From contig NC_051095.1 of the NCBI RefSeq assembly GCF_901709675.1, forward strand, positions 17,844,456 to 17,908,455: a DNA stretch of 64,000 nt, given 5' to 3'. The DNA is from Syngnathus acus (Eukaryota > Chordata > Actinopteri > Syngnathiformes > Syngnathidae). The translations under genes were made by a program, and so were the position numbers. Shown in pieces: positions 35,988-46,434 of the stretch. Under the pieces are notes generated by a model, which did no database searches, had not been told where the DNA came from, and saw nothing but the letters and a program-made list of their open reading frames with translations. How positions within the stretch are numbered: position 1 is the first letter of the stretch; every line of letters begins with the position of its first letter.

Positions 35988-36430
35988 TAGGGGTGTCCAA
36001 ACTACGGCCCGCGGGCCGCAGTTTTTATTGGCCCGCAGCAAATTCTGAAAACATAATTGAATGTGGCCCGCACAACAGCTTGAGCACTTCTCAGTTTCCA
36101 CACTAGATGGAGCCCGCCACACAAAGCGCTTGACGTCCGATTAGCCCCCCCCCCCGGAAGAGAAGCGAACGCGCAGCGTTTGATTTGACGTCACATTAGC
36201 CGGGAGAGAAGCGAACGCGCTGCGCTTGACGTCCAATTAACCCCCCCCCCCCGGAAGAGAAGGGAACGCGCAGCGTTGGACGTCCCACTAGCACCCCCCC
36301 CCCTGGAAGAGAAGGGAACGCGCAGCGTTGGACGTCCCACTAGCACCCCCCCCCCCCGGGAGATATTGGCCCCCGGGCCCCTTCACGTTACTAAATATGG
36401 CCCTCCTTGCAAAAAGTTTGGACACCCCTA
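35988..36430. mobile_element. 443-bp hAT MITE with 8-bp target duplication
   Basis: Ends are inverted (TAGGGGTGTCCAAACT reading inward from both sides). The octamer CTTTAGAC stands directly outside each end (35980-35987 and 36431-36438), the hallmark of hAT transposition. Inside, GGCCCGCGGGCC and GGCCCGCA words are typical of a common fish hAT family. There is no transposase. The interior holds a minisatellite. Confidence 0.93.
36127..36362. repeat. Minisatellite inside the hAT MITE
   Basis: Roughly four units of about 55-60 bases, each with a C run, GGAAGAGAAGSGAACGCGC, AGCGTT and GACGTC. The last two are nearly identical. C runs of 9-12 vary between units. Confidence 0.85.
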
Positions 36431-36439
36431 CTTTAGACA

Positions 36440-37755
36440 GATCGACAGGTTGCTCACTCTAAATTGTAGGCCAGTTTCTTGGGGGAAAAAAATCCACAGC
36501 TTTACATTGACCCCAGAGGAAGGACTGTTGGCCAACTAGGCCTTTGTCCCTTGTGTCTGATTGCCAGACGAGTCCTGGACAGAAAAAGCAGACACGCATC
36601 ACCCAAGCCTGAAAATAGAAACAAAATATAGCGTACGGTGGTCCCCACCTATAGTCTGCACAGGAATATTCAGTGTTTTTCACCCCCAAAATATTGTCTC
36701 ATTCCACAAAGAGTGACCACTAACAAGTTATTTTGCCACTATTCATCTGACATAAATAAGGAGAATTTACACTAAAAATTGGAACTGAATAGGTATTTTT
36801 GATTAAAGATGAAACATTTTCAATAAACTACTAACTAATAACTAACTAACTAATGTTATCTGGATTCTTGAATATTGCTGAGGAATATTGTCTATGGTTA
36901 CAACACTTTTATTTAATGGGGTCTTTTTATCTTATTTGTCTCCTTTGACGTTTGTCTAATCTTTGTTGATTAACCAAATAATTAAAAAGAAATGTTAAAT
37001 GGAGAATTTTTGCTTTAATCATTTTCAGAATAGTCACAGAGGAGACTGTTCTTTCAGCCACATTCAGAGAGGCAGCAGCTACAATATCTGTGCGCCCGGG
37101 GGCTGGCCAGGTCAGCATGCCCTTGTATGTGCACACGTAACCAAGACACCAGTCAAGGTCCACAATGTACAAAAACAAAGAACAGATGTTGGGGGTTGTG
37201 AGACATGTTGTCATTTTTTGTTCAAGGTTCACAAATATACTGGATTTCCCCTTCATCTGAAAAGTTGTTTATTGTTGTTTTTTTTCTAAAATAAATGGAC
37301 AAATGATCGTACGAACAATAAATTGTCAACCAGAGAAAACAATAATTTAACAAGCGGAAAACAATTTTCCAATGCCAAATACATGCACTTTGTAGAACTT
37401 TTAAGATCTTCTCTGTAGCTTTTCTACCGCCATTAGACTGTGCTGCATTGCAGATGTACGTTTACAAATAATCATCTATGCAGTGTTAATGAATAGATTT
37501 ACTTTATTGAATTTTCTTTGCTAAAACAAAATAACTTTGACAATGTTCAATATTATGACTTGCTGTTATGCCAATACAAAATACGGCATAGAGAAAAGGT
37601 ATGTCAACAGTGTGAAATGACCTGATTTGCTGCATAATCTGGCCATGAAATGTGATCTGATGTCATCATTAGCAAATGTTTCTTTAATAAATATGGCACA
37701 TATGTTTCATATTGTTGTCAAACGCAAAGTGATGATACTACAACATCTCAGTTAG
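36440..37755. other. No gene recognised
   Basis: Unique sequence. Overlapping opposite-strand open frames of about 100 codons near 36927-37289 have no domain support. Confidence 0.4.
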
Positions 37756-37762
37756 GTGAAGG

Positions 37763-38112
37763 TGTCACGACGGGGTGGAGGAATGGAGCGAGGACGACCA
37801 AATGCAGCTTGGACCAGGGTTTATTGCAGGAAACTCAAAAGACAAACCCGGCAAACTGATGTGACTAAACAACAAAACCAAAAGGACTGATCCAAAACGT
37901 GAAACAAAAGACAGGAACCAAAAAACACGCGTGACAGTGAGACATGCATTGTCCACATCTCTCAGGTAATGCTCCGACGGCGAGTGACACGCAAACAGAA
38001 CTTAAATAAGACACAGGTAACGAGAGGAAGGTGCGTGTGATTACACTAAACAAGGGCACACAGGAAGGGAGGGGCAAGCACACAGACACAGAACTGGGGA
38101 CGAGACATGACA
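37763..38112 (-). repeat. 3' LTR (350 bp) of the non-autonomous element
   Basis: As written it begins TGTCACGACGGGG and ends GAGACATGACA, so the minus-strand copy also has TG...CA ends. A TATA-like CTTATTTAAGT appears on the minus strand, and TTTATTGC suggests the poly(A) region. Differences from the other LTR are few: a small indel near the start, GGC/GTC, and GGG/GAG near the end. Confidence 0.93.
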
Positions 38113-38128
38113 GAACCCCCCCCACAAG
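38113..38128 (-). promoter_or_regulatory. Polypurine tract next to the 3' LTR
   Basis: On the minus strand a purine run with eight G residues sits one or two bases before the 3' LTR, the expected place for plus-strand DNA priming in an LTR retroelement. Confidence 0.6.
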
Positions 38129-38277
38129 GGACGGCCCCCGACGTCCCAAAAACACAACCCCCCACGGCGGCACGCGGGGGGGCGGGGGGGACAGCGCACT
38201 AGTCCAAATGGCCCTACTGGTTCTCGAAGTGGTTCGAACGGCGCACGGCGGCGACTGGGGGAACAGAACTGCACTCT

Positions 38278-38565
38278 GGCGGAAACTCGGGGATACAAAA
38301 CCGCACTCGGGCGGAAACTCGGGGATACAAAACCGCACTCGGGCGGAAACTCGGGGATACAAAACCGCACTCGGGCGGAAACTCGGGGATACAGAACCGC
38401 ACTCGGGCGGAAACTCGGGGATACAGAACCGCACTCGGGCGGAAACTCGGGGATACAGAACCGCACTCGGGCGGAAACTCGGGGATACAGAACCGCACTC
38501 GGGCGGAAACTCGGGGATACAGAACCGCACTCGGGCGGAAACTCGGGGATACAGAACCGCAATCG
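38278..38565. repeat. 32-bp minisatellite, 9 copies
   Basis: The unit GGCGGAAACTCGGGGATACA plus RAACCGCACTCG recurs exactly every 32 bases from 38278 to 38534. The first copies have AAAAC and the later ones AGAAC. Degenerate units with ATCGGCGGCGA and AACGGCGGCAA follow. Because 32 is not a multiple of three and the unit has no stop, every frame stays open. This gives a 314-codon frame on plus and up to 245 codons on minus that are repeat artefacts. Confidence 0.97.
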
Positions 38566-38631
38566 GCGGCGATCTCAGGGACAGAACCGCAAACGGCGGC
38601 AACTTGCAAAGTCGGACCGCGATCAGCGGCA

Positions 38632-38975
38632 GTCTGAAGTCCGATCATGCTGGAACCTGCTCGGACGATGGACGAGGATCGGGCGTCGCTGGAGCGAAGT
38701 CCGATGGCGCCGGAACCTTCTCGGACGATGGACGTGGATCGGGCGTCGCTGGAGCGAAGTCCGATGGTGCCGGAACCTTCTCGGACGATGGACGTGGATC
38801 AGGCGTCGCTGGAGCGAAGTCCGATGGCGCCGGAACCTTCTCGGACAATGGACGTGGATCGGGCGTCGCTGGAGCGAAGTCCGATGGCGCCGGAACCGTC
38901 CCGGACGATGGACGTGGATCGGGCGTCGCTGGAGCGAAGTCCCATGGGGCCGGAACCTTCTCGGACGGGAGCTGA
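38632..38975. repeat. 60-bp minisatellite, about 5.7 copies
   Basis: The marker GGAGCGAAGT occurs at 38691, 38751, 38811, 38871 and 38931. Each unit includes CCGATGGCGCCGGAACC and TCGGACGATGGACG. Because 60 is a multiple of three, the open frames repeat a 20-residue phrase on each strand (for example a frame with APSDFAPATPDPRPSSEKV on minus). Coding use is unlikely but cannot be excluded without transcripts. Confidence 0.96.
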
Positions 38976-39020
38976 TGGCGAAGGGTCCAAGCGCTGGTCG
39001 CTGTGTTGGTCGGAGCATTC

Positions 39021-39368
39021 TGTCACGAACGGGGGTGGATGGAGCGAGGACGACCAAATGCAGCTTGGACCAGGGTTTATTGCAGGAAACTCAAAAGACA
39101 AACCCGTCAAACTGATGTGACTAAACAACAAAACCAAAAGGACTGATCCAAAACGTGAAACAAAAGACAGGAACCAAAAAACACGCGTGACAGTGAGACA
39201 TGCATTGTCCACATCTCTCAGGTAATGCTCCGACGGCGAGTGACACGCAAACAGAACTTAAATAAGACACAGGTAACGAGAGGAAGGTGCGTGTGATTAC
39301 ACTAAACAAGGGCACACAGGAAGGGAGGGGCAAGCACACAGACACAGAACTGAGGACGAGACATGACA
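39021..39368 (-). repeat. 5' LTR (348 bp) of the non-autonomous element
   Basis: A near-identical partner of the other LTR, which would supply the promoter on the minus strand. Open frames that repeat in both LTRs (for example MDNACLTVTRVFWF) follow from the duplication and are not genes. Confidence 0.93.
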
Positions 39369-39443
39369 GAAGGTCATACATGGGCCACTGTAGGATGCTT
39401 GATGAAACCATTCTGTTCCTTAGTTCTGTATTGTACGTCGTCC

Positions 39444-39500
39444 TTATTATTATTATTATTACTATTATTACTATTATTATTACTATTATTATTATTATTT
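39444..39500. repeat. (TTA)n/(TTAC) microsatellite
   Basis: Triplet array with regular ACT interruptions, just downstream of the LTR element. Confidence 0.93.
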
Positions 39501-39504
39501 ATAA

Positions 39505-39855
39505 TCTATCTGCAGCTCTTGTGCCATTATTACTAACCTGCTTATGGTCTCTGGGGCAGAGTAACTCACGTTTTTTATTTTTGAAAAATAATGATAATGA
39601 TTAGGTTATTTACTGTTTGACTCAATTTGACTCAGCATCTCAAAATCCAACTAAACGTTGGCAAAAGAGCAGACATTTATGTAAAAAGATAAAGCACACT
39701 GCTCCATCCGCACATCATGGAAGAGACAAAAGTGATAACCACTGATAGCCTGCTCCTTTTACAGAGGCGTTTCACCTTTGAAATATTAGGTTGCAGTAAA
39801 ATGTTGCCCTTCAAAAATGGAATGGTCGTGAAAGTCCGTTGTATAAATATAAATA
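39505..39855. other. No gene recognised
   Basis: AT-rich unique sequence between two simple repeats. Confidence 0.45.
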
Positions 39856-39858
39856 AAT

Positions 39859-39957
39859 AGAGGGAGTGGGAAAGCGAGAGAGAGAGCGAGTGAGAGAGCC
39901 AGAGAGAGGAAGCCAGAGAGAGCCAGAGAGAGAGAGCCAGACAGAGACAGACAGACA
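39859..39957. repeat. GA-rich purine tract
   Basis: About 100 bases of degenerate GAGA/CCAGAGAGA/CAGA repeat. The minus-strand open frame encodes only Ser-Leu repeats. Confidence 0.93.
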
Positions 39958-40489
39958 TAATTTGCTCTGCGTGCCTTTTTAGTCAGTCATTTCCGATGAA
40001 GTGTGACTATATGTGGGCATTTCAGTGACTGCTCGTGTTTGGACTTGTCACCTGTCAGTCATAATTGCATCACTGCTGATTAGTTCCATTGTGTCTCAGT
40101 GAGTCATTACTGATGTATCCTGCCTGATCTGGACTCGATCACTTCATTGTCGCTACACATGGGTGAATGAGTTGGACATACATTTTTTGATAATATTATA
40201 GTATACGTTAGGGGAACTGTTATACATCCCTGAAATAAAAATAATTAAAAAACAATGCACAGGAATATATCCCAGTCCTTCCAAACCTGAAGTGTGATTG
40301 GTTAGGCCTGCCAGTAGGTATAATGGACAACAGTGCAGTGATAGAAAAAACATGTGACAAGCAGATTGGCTTGGCTTGACTGGCAACAAAAAGTTATTAT
40401 AGGCTATGATGACAATTACGTGCTTTTTATGCCATTTCTTTCTTGTCTCTTGATCTCAAACATGCAAATTATTCTTTCACGCTATTAAA

Positions 40490-41000
40490 GTTAAGAGGAG
40501 ACGATGAGCAAAAAGCAAGGGATTTGGCCTGTCATGGTTGAGCGGCTGAGTGAAAGAGGCAGACATAGTGACAAGGAGGGAATACAAACAAGATGCTTAT
40601 GTTTCCAACGTGATGGCCAGCAAGTAATGGTTGTTAGTATTTGTGTCGACCGGCTCCGCGCCGCCTCAACCTAATGGAAATTGGCTGAGCGCAGACGCAC
40701 AGTGACAAATTAAATGGGCCATCAAAATGCTGTTCGTGTTAGAAAGGCAGAGCAAGCATTTCCGCACAGAATTAAAATCACTGCACTTAGTCTTAATCTT
40801 TAACTCCCTCTTAAACAGCAATTGTTGTCGGAAAACAATTGGGAATGAGCAATGAGGGTGGACTGGAGATTCATTCAGAGGCCATTTTATTAGATACATC
40901 TTTCTAATACCAGTTAATTCAGCCAATTTAGCATTGAAAAACTGCAATTAGACAAGAAGCCAAGAACATTCTACAGAGATATTCGCCCATGTTGACATGA
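40490..41000. other. Candidate conserved non-coding element
   Basis: Complex unique sequence with homeodomain-like and bZIP-like words (GACAAATTAAATGGGCCATC, CCAGTTAATTCAGCCAATTTA, ATTGTTGTCGG), no transposon structure and no convincing coding frame. The call rests on texture only. Confidence 0.25.
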
Positions 41001-41004
41001 TGAC

Positions 41005-41675
41005 ATCACATTGTTGATGCTCTCTATACTGAGGTGGAGGGAAAGGCAGATTAATCCTCTAACAGGCTGTGTAAAATAATTTATTGAGGCCATTTTATTA
41101 CACTGAAGTAATTCGTAGGTTTGAGAATACCTGGGCTTTGTGAGATGGACTGTGGTCCCGGTGAAAGTAGGCAGAAGATGATGCGGTGGACTCAGAGTTG
41201 ACTATAAAGAGCTCACTTTAATTGACAACTTGAGATGCTTCTGCGTGAAAACATTAGTACATCAGCAGTTTCTGAAAAATTAAGTCCACCACAGCTGGCA
41301 CCTACAATCAGGTTATGTTTAAAGTCACTTAAATCACCTTTGTACCATTTAAATAAGTGGTTCCTTCAGATGCTCTTTTTTGGCAGGCTAACATTTGCAT
41401 GGCAGCCCCGTCGTGTCAATAAAGACATTAATCTGAGAATCTGCTAAATCTTGCTTACCCCAGGAAGCTTTTTTGACCATTTATGTTGCCATGCTTAAAA
41501 TTTATGTGTTCCTTCACGCCAAAAAAATCTCCTAAACATTCTTTGGGGATTGTAGTATATGTTCTTTAAGGATCAGGTCCGTCCCAGTGACCCTCCGGAG
41601 TTGCCACAGGGCAAGGCTGGATGAGAATGGAAAATATTTTTTTTACACAGCCATTCTGGTGAGGTAAGTCAAGTT
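41005..41675. other. No gene recognised
   Basis: Unique sequence. One 70-codon open frame has no supporting features. Confidence 0.4.
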
Positions 41676-41677
41676 TC

Positions 41678-41745
41678 ATGTCAAGTCAAGCTTATTTATA
41701 TAGCCCTACATCACAAGCAAGTCTCAAATGGCTTCACATGTAGAA
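41678..41745 (+). repeat. Dispersed fish repeat fragment (TCAAGTCAAG type)
   Basis: TCAAGTCAAGCTTATTTATA followed by TAGCCCTACATCACAAGCAA and TCTCAAATGGCTTCACA matches a very common teleost interspersed repeat end. A weaker relative (GTCAAGTCAGGCTTATTT) appears at about 46978. Class not determined. Confidence 0.5.
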
Positions 41746-41844
41746 ACATTGACAATTATTCTCAAACATCCCCTGATCTTAAACGAGATAAAGGTTTTAT
41801 GCCATTCATATGCTGAAATCAAAGAAGTCTCCCAAAACAACTCG

Positions 41845-41867
41845 TGTGTGTGTGTGTGTGTGTGCGT
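41845..41867. repeat. Short (TG)n microsatellite
   Basis: About eleven TG units. Confidence 0.9.
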
Positions 41868-41934
41868 TCTGCGTTCATGCTCCCCTCTTCTGCGTGTGTA
41901 TGTATTCTTATCAGGAACAGTCGGAATATCCTAA

Positions 41935-44010
41935 TTTATGAATCACATAAGCGTGTATATCAACAAAACACCCCAGTCTTTGATCTACCTCAAAGGCCTG
42001 TGGAATCATTCACTAGTGTTTCTCTTAAAACCAAATGGTCAAACGATGATGCAATCACCTTCGTCTCCTGGAGCCGAGAACACCTCTTGACCAACCATAA
42101 ACATTTTATAATGGTCAGTGAAATGCAACCCTGTGTTTCTACACATACAAGATAGCATTGAGTTGGATCAGAGTTTTCGAATTATTGCGATGTCAAAGTT
42201 TGTATACTATATTCTAATATTCCACAGGATACCCAAAATTGTGTTTTTCTCTTGCATTCACATTTCTTCTCAAGTCCAGTTAGCCTGTGGTGATTAAGTT
42301 GGGCAGACATTAAAACAAACAAAAAATAGATTCAGCTAATCAAACAAATGATTGACTCCACAGACTGGCATTTACTATGGATTTATAGCTAACTGAGATG
42401 TCTACATGACATTGAGCATCCTAGGAAGAAAAGACACACTTGATATCACTCAAGCCCATGGCAATATGCAAGTGGAATGTAAAGGCTGCATAGGTGATAA
42501 ACATGTTATATGTTCACACAATGACTTTCAACCTCTGCTCACCCAGAGCAAGAGGGACAAACTAGGAAGAATAATGTAGGTAATGGAACTCTGGAGAGCT
42601 TCAGGCCAGTACATGTTGAAATGGAGGGAATCACATTGGAAAGCTGGATGAGATTTTTTTCAGTTATGATTTGCTACTGAGACCATTTCAGTCATAGACC
42701 AAATCTCAGACAGTTGTCCACCTTATTTATTATCCCTGATTTAGCAGGTTTTTATTTGAAGTGACATCAATAAGAGGTTCCCTGTATATCCCTGTATATG
42801 ACCTTTTACATATATACACCAGTCGCAACCAGTACAGGCTGTAGTCTGCCAAAGGTATAGTCTGTATGAGGATTTTATTGTGTAGAAATATACAAGATTT
42901 GTTGAAAGGACTTGGTAATTAAGTATTCCTAGTATTGCACTATTAGGACGGGCAGGTGCTACACAGCGTTTGCAGCGGGACACATCATCAGTTGTGTACC
43001 TGAGCGTCATGTTATGTGATGTTATGTTATCTGTTATGTGAAGGGAAAACAGCTACTAAATATGCATCAGACTGCAACATCCCCCTGGGGACTCTTTTTG
43101 TAAGGCCCAAAAATGAGATTTGTGTGGTATTAAGTAATGGTATCATGACTTCTAAGGATGTATGGGGAGAGACATATATCATCGAGTGATTTGGATTTAG
43201 TAGTGTCTTAAAATACGATTCAATCATGCAGGACCACACAGACTTACGTTTTACAGCCATCTCTGTTGTCACACACTGTGTGCCATAACCTATAAATTTC
43301 CCATCTTAACAGAGTAAGAGCGGATTGATGTGTCTTTTTTAATGCTATAGTGTATGGTTGAATGGATGGTTGGAAGAGATGGATTGGTGGGTGGACAGTT
43401 GCGATGGCGCACTACACTTCACCACTTACTCTTATTTTGCTATTTTTGCACAGTGGTGTGTAAAGAAAGTGAAAGGTTAAAAAATATAAAGATAGCATCA
43501 GATATCAACCCACCGCTCTTCCAGTATGTTTTCTGAACAATGACTGAAACTGAAAAAGATTGGCGTTGACAGGTTAGAAATGACCTCTCAAATAAAATTC
43601 CTGGGGAGGCGGCAGCCTACTTATCAGCCATGAGCCAGTCCTAACCAAGCGGCACCTTTACACAAGTAACTGCAGTGAATGCAAATTATCTCATTCTTCC
43701 TTTCAGAAGAGATGGACATAATGCACTGAGCAGGATCCCTCACTGGTGGTCCTGGAGTAACGAAGTCCAACGAGGGGACTTCAAATGAAGATGTTAAGGG
43801 CTGTTGTCCACTGACAGCAGCTTTTAGCTTAATCAGATAGCATAAGCACCATAAAAATGGACTGCCAATAACCTTGGTGGTAATAAATTATTGATGTCTG
43901 GACTTGACATGTAAACAGCGCAATAACTCATCTGCTCAGCAAAGTGCTGACAGGACTCCACATCTCACAGCTATGTGTCACCGACTTTATACATTCAAGT
44001 CTACTTATTA
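41935..44010. other. No gene recognised
   Basis: Unique sequence. A small local repeat of ATGTTATGTGATGTTATG lies near 43008-43040. Short open frames lack domains. Confidence 0.4.
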
Positions 44011-44016
44011 CTTAAT

Positions 44017-44105
44017 ATAAACTGCAATTCCAATGAAGTTGGAACAATGTGTAAGAGAATTCAATGATTTACAAATGCTTTCATTTTATATTAATTTAAT
44101 ACACT
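44017..44105 (+). repeat. Dispersed DNA-transposon-like fragment
   Basis: CTGCAATTCCAATGAAGTTG, then GGAACAATGTGTAA, CAATGATTTACAAATGC and AATACACTAC matches the left part of a repeat that is very common in fish genomes. No opposite end was found here. Superfamily uncertain. Confidence 0.45.
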
Positions 44106-44804
44106 ACTAAGATACAGTATAAGCCAATACCGTGGAATTAGGAATGTCCCTTTACAAGATCAATTTGGGTTCCTCAAAATGTTCGCATAAAAAATTACTT
44201 CTATTTTTTATACTAATGGTCTTGGCATGGATGAGTGGATCTATGTTATGTTTTTTCTTGCGCAATCACGATTGTTAGTGTGCAGTAAACTGAAAGTAGT
44301 TGCAGGCCTCTGTGCCTGAAAGCAACACACTACTCGAAATTAATGTTCTTTCATTCTATTGGGCAGTGTGGGTGAACATTATTAGTGAAAATATCAATGG
44401 CATCTGATTCTGAAAAAATAAGGTTAGGAGAGCTATCTAACTTGTGGCAGTACTTGGAGATTCCATACAACAATTTCAATGCATATTGACCAAGAAACAA
44501 GTCCAAAATTAGCAGCAGCGTATGAGAGCACACATGACGACTCAGTGATTATTTGAACGTCAAATATGTCAGTGTACAGTGCTCTTATATTATACGGACT
44601 TTCCAGAAAATAAATAAAAAATGTCCCAAATAGTAATTGCAGAAGACTTCTACACCATACTTGCCTAAAACAGTTTTTAAAAGCCAGATATTTGTTCAGC
44701 AGCTTGCATTCTTCTGTCTTTGGGAGATAGTTTCCAAGAGCATAGCTAGACAACAGCGAGTGTTTCATGTGATAGTGAGTGTGACTGGTTATTTGTCTGT
44801 CATT

Positions 44805-44877
44805 AGCTGTCAACCAGTTCAGGGTCTGGACGGGACGGACGGACGGGACGGAGGAACGGACGGACGGAAGGATGAAA
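44805..44877 (-). repeat. Dispersed CATCC-end fish repeat fragment with (GGAC)n
   Basis: CTGTCAACCAGTTCAGGGTC, matching the family on the minus strand, runs straight into a degenerate GGAC/GGACG array where other copies have GGAT. Probably a deletion derivative. Confidence 0.5.
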
Positions 44878-44879
44878 TT

Positions 44880-45595
44880 ATTTCAATAAATTCTTGATAC
44901 GAGTTAGGAAAGAACACTGCTGTTATTCGCGAATCCTTGGTCTTCATCATGAGGAACTTTGATTGCTGTAAAACCATTGCTGTATATCTCAAGCCAAAAG
45001 CTTTGAAATGAGTTCAGGTGACCATTGAAATACCACAAAACATTTTTAGCACACTCCTTCCTCATTATATATTTAGAGTGCCAGGACTTTCATTACATCA
45101 TGGCCAGAGGCACACACAGCAAGGTACCAAACAGCTTTCTTATTTTATGTCCTTCAAGCAATTGCACCGTAGGATTGGCTTTTTCTCCCTGCTGCCTTCC
45201 ATTTTATCACTAAGAATAAATAATTTATCAATGCATCGGCTCGTTATCTCAACGGAATCATTACAGTGATGAATTACATACCATGTGACTACTTGTGCAC
45301 AATAGCTGTGTCAAGGTTTGACCTTGTAAGACAAGACAGTGTTGTCATTTCTTAAAGCTGCCAAGGAAAAACAAACAATGACAATACTTGTTTAAAATAG
45401 TGATAGCTGCACATATTTTGCGTAGGACAGGTTTCTAGGAATTAATCTGATTTTAGGGGTGAGGCTTGGTTGTGAGTGCCTGGTCATGCACTCATGTGGC
45501 ATAGATAGGCGCAGCCAGAAGAGCTCAGCACTTGTGGGAGGGTACCAAAGATGACCAAGAGCGGGCACCTAGGTGATGCAAACCTAATTTTTAGA
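44880..45595. other. No gene recognised
   Basis: Unique sequence. Overlapping frames at 45018-45269 have no recognisable features. Confidence 0.4.
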
Positions 45596-45599
45596 GAAA

Positions 45600-46430
45600 A
45601 ATGGAACATCCCCTGTTTGGCAGCAAAGTAACTCGAGTTGCTGTTTGAGGTGGAAGCATGCTGACTAGTATAGTTGGGATCATCCCAAGGAACATCTTGG
45701 GCCCAAAAACTTGGGGTTAGACTGTGTTCCACTCTTGAGTTGCCTTTGGTGCTTATTGACACCTGGCTTAGCGCCCTCTCCATCACCATGCTCACGTGTG
45801 CACTTGGCTGTAAAACATCTAAGGGTTTAGTGTGCCGATCAACTTTGTGCTCATGTCATCCGTGACCACTTGTCCTGGACACTGGGTTGAAGTGAGGGCT
45901 TGAGTCTGCAACTGCTCACTACCTGGCTGGTGCCTGACATTGCAAGGATCCATGGACTTGTTGGTGGTGGTGAGGGTTTTCAAGTTTTTAAAAAAAAAAG
46001 GGGGAAACATGTCTACATGTGCTTTATTGACTTGGAGAAAGTTTTTGACCTTTTCCCTCAAACATTCCTGGATCCAGCCCGCCAAATATTCAATGTTCAA
46101 TCCCTGGAAAACTGGTATAAGAATCTATCCAACACTGACAGCAGATCCATTCATTTCCAGTAAAGGTTGGACTCCACCACATGAGTATATTCACATCATT
46201 TATGGACATAATTTCTAGGCACAGCCAGAGCGATGATAAGGCATAGTTTGGTTGTCCTAGATGGTGTGCTTCTGTTGGCTTCATTCAGCCATGAACTTCA
46301 ACTTGCACTAGAATTGTTTAAACATTTTAACGAGAGTCTGTACCCCCAAAACTGAGACCAGGATTCCCTGTTCCAAATGTATGAAGGATGCCTTCTCATG
46401 GTCAGGGATGCAATGCTGCCTAACTGGAAG
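45600..46430 (+). mobile_element. Old, heavily decayed RTE (Rex3-like) LINE
   Basis: Scattered blocks align in order to the RTE/Rex3 coding region. GAGGTGGAAGCATGCTGACTA with ACTGTGTTCCACTC and TTGAGTTGCC corresponds to the endonuclease part. FIDLEKVFDLFPQ (46019-46060) is reverse transcriptase motif A. GTTGGACTCCACCACATG and TATGGACATAATTTCTAGGC correspond to motif B and the region just after it. GTGTGCTTCTGTTGGCTTCA is the segment following the FADD motif, and FADD itself is lost. Large internal deletions and many frame changes show it is dead and older than the 54-kb copy. Confidence 0.65.
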
Positions 46431-46434
46431 AAGG

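Larger units (their letters stand above)
37763..39368 (-). mobile_element. Complete non-autonomous LTR element with minisatellite interior
   Basis: Two LTRs in the same orientation bound a 908-base interior. The pentamer GAAGG lies directly outside both ends (37758-37762 and 39369-39373), an integrase-type 5-bp target duplication. Orientation is minus: on that strand a G-run (polypurine tract) precedes the 3' LTR, and a sushi-like leader (GAATGCTCCGACCAAC) follows the 5' LTR. There is no gag, protease, reverse transcriptase or integrase, because the interior is dominated by 32-bp and 60-bp tandem repeats. The LTRs differ at only a few positions, so insertion was recent and the element must have used another element's enzymes. 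Related sushi-like Ty3/gypsy elements are plausible donors, judged from the leader. Confidence 0.93.

Noticed and set aside
37865-38602. 245-codon minus-strand open frame
   Set aside because: Same minisatellite artefact, reading on into the LTR. It is in the sense direction of the element, but no gag or pol domain is present.
38031-38975. 314-codon plus-strand open frame with a repeated GNSGIQNRTRAETRGY phrase
   Set aside because: It starts inside an LTR and is open only because the 32-bp and 60-bp minisatellite units lack stop codons in any frame. Equally long frames exist on the other strand.
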